Assembly (NCBI GenBank): GCA_003644265.1
Contig: QNBX01000085.1
Coordinates: 1-19,224 of the forward strand
DNA: 19,224 nucleotides
Origin: Planctomycetota bacterium
Lineage (GTDB): Bacteria > Planctomycetota > B15-G4
Reading direction: 5' to 3'
Shown: positions 15,323-19,224 of the stretch, piece after piece
How the letters are laid out: each line of letters starts with the position of its first letter
Position numbering within the stretch: position 1 is the first letter of the stretch
Position numbers and translations under genes: made by a program
Notes under the pieces: model-generated
Seen by the model: only the letters and a program-made list of their open reading frames with translations
Databases searched by the model: none
Told to the model about the DNA's origin: nothing

Positions 15323-17470
15323 ATGCTCGTTCGCGCCGCCGCCTGCCTGGCCGCCCTCGCCCTGCTCGCTGGACCGCTCGTTGGCCAGTGGAATCCTGAC
15401 TCGGGCCAGTGGGGCAAGAGCAACGCCGACGACCTGCGCGTCATGACCTGGAACGTGGGCGACAACCTGCGCTCCGACATGTCCAAGCTCGAGGGCTTCA
15501 ACGCCTGGGCGGCCACCACCCGCATCGTGGCCAGCATGCAGCCCGACATCCTGATCCTGCAGGAGACCGGCGACAGCGCCGGCGGCGTCGACAGCATCGC
15601 CGAGCTGAGCACCACCATCGACCTCTGGCTGCACGGCGGCAACGACCCCTTTCACGGCAACGCGCCCGTGACCGCGTACATCCAGCTCTACGCGCCGGCC
15701 TTCGACTTGCCGCACGTGTTCATCAGCACGTCCACGGATGGCTTCAACCGCGACGTGATCCTGAGCCGCTTTCCGTTCGCAGATCTGAACGGCGACACCC
15801 ACTCCACCCTGGTCGACGCCTTCTTCGTGCTGCCGGATCTGTACGCGCCGGGCGGCACCGGCGGCATCCGCGGCTGGCAGCACGCGGAGATCAACCTGCC
15901 CGACGACATCTACAGCGGCGACGTGGTGGTGGGCAACAGCCACCTCAAGTCGGGCGGCTCGGCGTCAGACAAGGCCGACCGCCTGAGGGCTTCCAAGAAC
16001 ATCGCCTACTACATCGACGCCATCTACAACGGCCTGGGCACGGGCGCGCCCGACCCCCACGGCAAGGTGCTCGAGAACCCGCCGGCCAGCATGCTGCTGG
16101 GCGACGACACGTTCGTGATCACGGGCGGCGACTGGAACGAGGACGAGTCGAGCAACGGCACCAAGGGCCCGGCCGACTGGTTCACCAAGGCCGAGTTCTC
16201 GGACGCGCAGTCCGGCTCGGACGGCACCGACAAGGACCGCACCGACATGCTCTTCGACAACGCCACCGAGCACTTCAGCGGCAGCGACAACACCCAGTCA
16301 AGCAGCAAGCTGGACTACCTCTCGTGGCAGGACAGCGTGGCCACCCTACGGCGCGCGGTGATCTTCAACAGCGCCGCGGTGCCCTCGGGCCTGCAGCCGC
16401 CCGAGCTGGCCGGCTTCAGCATCAACCCCCAGCTGGCCAGCGGCACGGCCTCGGACCACCGCCCGGTGTTCGTCGACCTGATCGTGCCGCTCAGCGGCGG
16501 CAGCGGCACGCCGACCGAGGTGGTCATCAACGAAGTGGACGCGGACCAGAGCGGCACGGACAGCAACGAGTTCATCGAACTCTACGCCGCCAACGGAGCC
16601 ACGTCGCTCCAGGACCACTTCGTGGTGCTCTACAACGGCAACAACGACACGGCCTACAACACGTTTGATCTGGACGGGCAGTCCGTGCCGGCCGATGGCT
16701 TCTTCGTGCTGGGGCCGTCGGGCGGCGCCGTGCCCAACACGGACCTCTCGCCCGCCGGCTTCCCCAGCAGCAACGCCATCCAGAACGGCGCGGACGCCGT
16801 GGCCCTGTGGCACGACCCCAGCGGCGCGCTGACGGCTGGCAGCTTCACCGGCAGCTCGGTCTCCGCCCCCCCCGCCGGCGCCGTGTTGCTGGACGCCGTG
16901 GTCTACGACACCAGCGACGGCGATGACGGCGGCCTGCTCTCCGCGCTCACGCCGGGCCAGGCGCAGATCAACGAGAACGGCCTGGGCCTGGGCGGCGTGC
17001 ACTCCATCAACCGCCTGCCCGACGGCGGGCTGGCGCTGATCACCAGCACCTACGGCACCCAGGCCCCCACGCCGGGCACGGCCAACCAGCCCCTGCCCAG
17101 CGCCTGGAGCGACCTGGGCTTCGCGCTGGCCGGCGTGAACGGCGACCCGAGCCTCACGGGCAGCGGCACGCTGCTGCCGGGCAGCAGCAACAGCCTCGAA
17201 CTGACGGGCGCTGCGCCCGCGGCCATCTGCGGTCTGTTCCTCTCGGACACGGCCACGCCGGCGGGCTTCAAGGGCGGCACCCTGGTGCCCATCCCGGTGC
17301 TGCTGGTGATCGACCTGGTGACCGACGGCGCGGGCGAGGTCACGCTGCCATTCACCTGGCCGGCCACGGGCGCCAACCCCGCCACGCTGGTGCTGCAGTA
17401 CGCCATCTCCGACAGCGCCGCGGTCAAGAACGTCGCGCTCAGCAACGCGCTGCAAGGCGACGCACCGTAG
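15323..17470 (+). CDS. Secreted endonuclease/exonuclease/phosphatase protein with lamin-tail domain
   Basis: The protein has 715 residues with a signal peptide (1-21, ending PLVGQ). The endonuclease/exonuclease/phosphatase domain (about 35-390) has its metal and catalytic landmarks: Asn44 in VMTWNVGDN, Glu81 in ILILQETGD, NRDVILSRFPF (142-152), His207 in GNSHLKSGG, Asp270 and Asn272 in GGDWNEDES, and Asp378-His379 in SDHRPVFVDL. A lamin-tail domain follows (about 398-585: VVINEVDADQSGTDSNEFIEL). The last 120 residues form a beta-rich domain (FALAGVNGDPSL, GFKGGTLVPIP, LVLQYAISD) similar to the end of the protease at 12038-13783. Known relatives with this layout are extracellular nucleases that degrade environmental or biofilm DNA; phosphatase or lipase activity remains possible. 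The GGAG ribosome site supports the ATG at 15323. It is monocistronic and converges on the UnbU-like gene. Confidence 0.9.
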   Translation: MLVRAAACLAALALLAGPLVGQWNPDSGQWGKSNADDLRVMTWNVGDNLRSDMSKLEGFNAWAATTRIVASMQPDILILQETGDSAGGVDSIAELSTTIDLWLHGGNDPFHGNAPVTAYIQLYAPAFDLPHVFISTSTDGFNRDVILSRFPFADLNGDTHSTLVDAFFVLPDLYAPGGTGGIRGWQHAEINLPDDIYSGDVVVGNSHLKSGGSASDKADRLRASKNIAYYIDAIYNGLGTGAPDPHGKVLENPPASMLLGDDTFVITGGDWNEDESSNGTKGPADWFTKAEFSDAQSGSDGTDKDRTDMLFDNATEHFSGSDNTQSSSKLDYLSWQDSVATLRRAVIFNSAAVPSGLQPPELAGFSINPQLASGTASDHRPVFVDLIVPLSGGSGTPTEVVINEVDADQSGTDSNEFIELYAANGATSLQDHFVVLYNGNNDTAYNTFDLDGQSVPADGFFVLGPSGGAVPNTDLSPAGFPSSNAIQNGADAVALWHDPSGALTAGSFTGSSVSAPPAGAVLLDAVVYDTSDGDDGGLLSALTPGQAQINENGLGLGGVHSINRLPDGGLALITSTYGTQAPTPGTANQPLPSAWSDLGFALAGVNGDPSLTGSGTLLPGSSNSLELTGAAPAAICGLFLSDTATPAGFKGGTLVPIPVLLVIDLVTDGAGEVTLPFTWPATGANPATLVLQYAISDSAAVKNVALSNALQGDAP

Positions 17471-17493
17471 GGGCTGGGCGCGGGCGAGGAGTC

Positions 17494-17590
17494 GTCGCGA
17501 CGCGTCGCAAGCAAGTTGCCGTTGCGATGCGATGCAAGCGAGTTGCCGTTGCAGCGCGCCGCAAGCGAGTGGCCGTCGCGACGGGCCGTA
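17494..17590. repeat. 27-base tandem repeat, three units plus a partial
   Basis: Three imperfect 27-base units lie end to end at 17494-17520, 17521-17547 and 17548-17574, each running from GTYGC to RRGYYGCAAGCRAGTKGCC-like ends. A partial fourth starts at 17575. Two 12-base palindromes, GCGACGCGTCGC (17497-17508) and CCGTCGCGACGG (17573-17584), flank the array and could form hairpins. The array fills most of the 129-base gap between convergent stops at 17470 and 17600, so it may also act in termination. There are no unique spacers, so it is not a CRISPR array. Confidence 0.85.
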
Positions 17591-17599
17591 GGAGCAGCG

Positions 17600-18463
17600 C
17601 TACGCCGCCAGCGCGGGCCGCGGCGCCGGCGCCTTGCGTGTGACCAGCAGCGCCAGCGGCCCCACGATGGCCAGGGCGAAGAACGCGGGCGCCGGGGCAA
17701 AGGGCGCGGCCCAGGCCAGGCCGAAGTCGCTGGCGCTGCGCAGCCCGGCCTCGAGCGCGGCGATCAGCACCACCACCAAGATGCGTCCGTTGCGCGAGCG
17801 CACCGTGGTGGGCGGGTCCGTCACCATGAAGAACACGAACAGCTGGTACATGGGCCCGGTCAGCGGCGCCACCTCGGTCAGGAACGAGCCGCCGATCAGA
17901 CTGGCGCGCAGGCTGGCGAAGACCACGAACGACAGGGCGTAACCCAGCGACACGTGCAGCAGCTTGGCGCGCGACACCACCAGCAGGCCGATGGCCCAGA
18001 TGACCATGTTGACGCGCAGGTCGTTGCCCCACTCGTGGGACAGCACGGCCAGCTTGGGCGCCGCCAGCAGCACCAGCGCCGAGACGCCGAAGTTGGTCGG
18101 GTTCCAGAGGTGCTTGCCGCGGTAGCGCAGCACGTACTTGCTGCCGATGGAGATCACGGCGCCCAGGGCAAAGGGCCACAGCAGCCCGCCGGCCGGCTTG
18201 AGCAGCAGCGCCAGGCTGTTGCCGGAGATGTAGGCCGAGAGCAGGCTCGCCGGCCAGACGCCCAGCAGCCAGCGCGAGAACAGGATCTCGGCGGCCATGG
18301 CCGTGCCCAGCGCAACGGCCAGGCGGTCGTAGCCGCCCAGCACGCCGTACTGCCACTCGCCCACCACGATGATCAGGGTGATCAGCGCCGAGACCAGATG
18401 CTTGGGCGAGAGCCGAGAGAAGAAGCCCTGCGGCGCCTCGGGCGCGGCGGCAGCGGCGCTCAT
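17600..18463 (-). CDS. RnfD/NqrB-family membrane protein, UnbU-like
   Basis: The 287-residue protein is strongly hydrophobic, with about eight likely membrane helices starting near residue 22. The stretches SKYVLRYRGKHLWNPTNFG (108-126) and FFMVTDPPTTVRSRNGRI (211-228) fit the NQR2/RnfD/RnfE superfamily. The SGAT-type motif that carries covalent FMN in RnfD and NqrB is not visible, and no other Rnf or Nqr subunit is nearby, so a redox-driven ion pump is unlikely from this window alone. The upstream neighbour encodes an ASPIC/UnbV-like protein, which points to the UnbU branch that accompanies UnbV in enediyne clusters and elsewhere; the function there is unknown. GGAG at 18472-18475 lies eight bases before the ATG. 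The start overlaps the previous stop by one base (TGATG), implying coupled expression. Confidence 0.82.
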   Translation of the reverse strand: MSAAAAAPEAPQGFFSRLSPKHLVSALITLIIVVGEWQYGVLGGYDRLAVALGTAMAAEILFSRWLLGVWPASLLSAYISGNSLALLLKPAGGLLWPFALGAVISIGSKYVLRYRGKHLWNPTNFGVSALVLLAAPKLAVLSHEWGNDLRVNMVIWAIGLLVVSRAKLLHVSLGYALSFVVFASLRASLIGGSFLTEVAPLTGPMYQLFVFFMVTDPPTTVRSRNGRILVVVLIAALEAGLRSASDFGLAWAAPFAPAPAFFALAIVGPLALLVTRKAPAPRPALAA

Positions 18464-19224
18464 CAGTCGGGCTCCACGATGCGGTGTCGCTGATCGGCGG
18501 GCAGGTCCTTGAGCACCTGCGTCTTGCCGGAGGGCCAGCGGATGCTCAGCTCGTCCACCTGCGTGGCCGGCCCCAGGCCGAGCTGCAGGTAGGGGCCGTT
18601 CTGGGCGCAGAAGCCGTTGGCCGAGAGCTTGACCAGACGCTGGACGTGGTCCGGCCCGAAGCGCGCGCTGAGCGTGGCGCCCAGGGCCTCGGGGTGACCG
18701 CTGCTGGCCACCAGGTCGAACGCGATCCAGTGCATGCCCGCCGCGGGCTCGTTGGAGTAGAGCAGCAGCGGCCCGCCCTGGTTGGCCACCAGCACGTCCG
18801 GCGCGCCGTCAGCGAACAGATCCGCCACCGCCACCGCGCGACCGTCAAACGTGTCCGTGATGCCGGCCCGCTGGCCCACGTCCCGGAAGCCGCGCCCGTT
18901 GATGTTGCGCAACACGCGGCTGCGTTCGTAGCCCGACAGGCTGCGGCCGTTCATGGCCGGCCAGTGCGAGGCGTCCTCCACCAGGGATCCGGTGGCGCCG
19001 CCCACCTTGCCCATGTCGTACCAGTAGCTGGTGTCCGGCTCGGCCGACACGAAGCCGTTGGCCACAAACAGGTCTTGCCAGCCGTCCAGGTCGAGATCGA
19101 CGAACTGCGCGCCCCAGGCCCAGCCGCAGTTGGCCGCGTGACCCTGCGCCACCTCCAACAAGGGCCCGCCCTCGGGCAGCATGTTGATGCGCAGGTTGTT
19201 GCCCTGGAAGAGGTAGCCCTGCTC
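18463..19224 (-). CDS. FG-GAP/ASPIC (UnbV-like, CRTAC1 family) protein, partial
   Basis: This is the C-terminal 253 residues of a larger protein; the frame is open through the right edge, so its start lies outside the window. The ATG at 19182 is internal and not a likely start. It contains one good FG-GAP calcium loop, DLDLDGWQDLFVANG (19098 to 19054), and a degenerate one, DLFADGAPDVLVANQGG (18822 to 18772). The C-terminal ASPIC/UnbV domain ends with SANGFCAQNGPYLQLGLG and VDELSIRWPSGKTQVLKDLP. Such proteins are beta-propeller-like and usually exported. The family is named after animal ASPIC/CRTAC1 and the enediyne-cluster UnbV; the biochemical role is unknown. It is co-transcribed with the UnbU-like gene, whose ATG overlaps its TGA by one base. 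Confidence 0.92.
   Translation of the reverse strand, partial: EQGYLFQGNNLRINMLPEGGPLLEVAQGHAANCGWAWGAQFVDLDLDGWQDLFVANGFVSAEPDTSYWYDMGKVGGATGSLVEDASHWPAMNGRSLSGYERSRVLRNINGRGFRDVGQRAGITDTFDGRAVAVADLFADGAPDVLVANQGGPLLLYSNEPAAGMHWIAFDLVASSGHPEALGATLSARFGPDHVQRLVKLSANGFCAQNGPYLQLGLGPATQVDELSIRWPSGKTQVLKDLPADQRHRIVEPD
18472..18475 (-). promoter_or_regulatory. Ribosome binding site GGAG of UnbU-like gene
   Basis: GGAG on the minus strand lies inside the end of the UnbV-like gene, eight bases before the ATG at 18463. It supports this start and independent re-initiation on the shared transcript. Confidence 0.5.

Noticed and set aside
17494..17590. CRISPR array
   Set aside because: The 27-base units abut each other with no spacers, and no cas gene is present.
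17439..18356. 305-residue minus-strand frame overlapping the UnbU-like gene, with nine-residue repeats from the 27-base array
   Set aside because: Wrong frame relative to the hydrophobic membrane protein; the apparent peptide repeats follow from the DNA tandem repeat.
17600..18463. Subunit of an Rnf or Nqr ion-pumping complex
   Set aside because: No other Rnf or Nqr subunit is nearby and the covalent-FMN motif is not seen, so only superfamily membership is claimed.
17600..19224. Enediyne biosynthetic gene cluster
   Set aside because: Only the UnbU/UnbV-like pair is present; no enediyne polyketide synthase, thioesterase or tailoring gene is in the window, and both families occur widely elsewhere.
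1..19224. tRNA, rRNA, insertion sequence or prophage
   Set aside because: I saw no tRNA or rRNA landmarks, transposase motifs, terminal inverted repeats or phage genes on either strand.

Overview
The window is very GC-rich, densely coded bacterial DNA with nine complete genes and one gene cut by the right edge. The gene content suggests Planctomycetota or a similar secretion-rich, environmental, Gram-negative-type lineage. The clues are large secreted proteins with PPC-like and carboxypeptidase-regulatory-like modules, an extracellular nuclease with a lamin-tail domain, a lipoprotein sulfatase-like enzyme, a TIGR00300-type ornithine cyclodeaminase relative, and an FG-GAP/ASPIC protein beside an RnfD/UnbU-like membrane protein. 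This assignment is inference; there is no rRNA or other marker in the window to settle it. Clear Shine-Dalgarno sequences are scarce, and I see good ones at only two starts.

Layout. Bases 1-72 hold C homopolymers, including a 25-base run. Bases 73-5330 (minus strand) encode recQ, trmFO and a sulfatase-like lipoprotein; recQ and trmFO overlap by 4 bases. A divergent 213-base spacer leads to a 1234-residue secreted modular protein (5544-9248, plus). It converges on a GC-rich hairpin with a three-gene minus-strand group (15092 down to 9373): a TIGR00300/ornithine cyclodeaminase-like enzyme, a secreted subtilisin-like protease, and a polytopic membrane protein with an internal spermidine-synthase-like domain. 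A second divergent spacer leads to a secreted endonuclease/exonuclease/phosphatase protein (15323-17470, plus). A convergent spacer with 27-base tandem repeats follows, and then the minus-strand UnbU-like/UnbV-like pair (17600 to the window end).

How the genes fit together. recQ (DNA repair) and trmFO (tRNA m5U54) are housekeeping genes that are probably co-transcribed. Several other products are exported: the sulfatase-like lipoprotein, the modular protein, the protease and the nuclease. The protease and the nuclease appear to share a C-terminal beta-rich domain, which suggests a common surface or secretion role. The most system-like unit is the overlapping UnbV-like/UnbU-like pair, families known from enediyne clusters but here with no polyketide synthase in view. 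Other oddities are a low-complexity insertion inside TrmFO that resembles the RecQ tail, a Thr at the sulfatase nucleophile position, and a spermidine-synthase-like fold without its usual catalytic motif.
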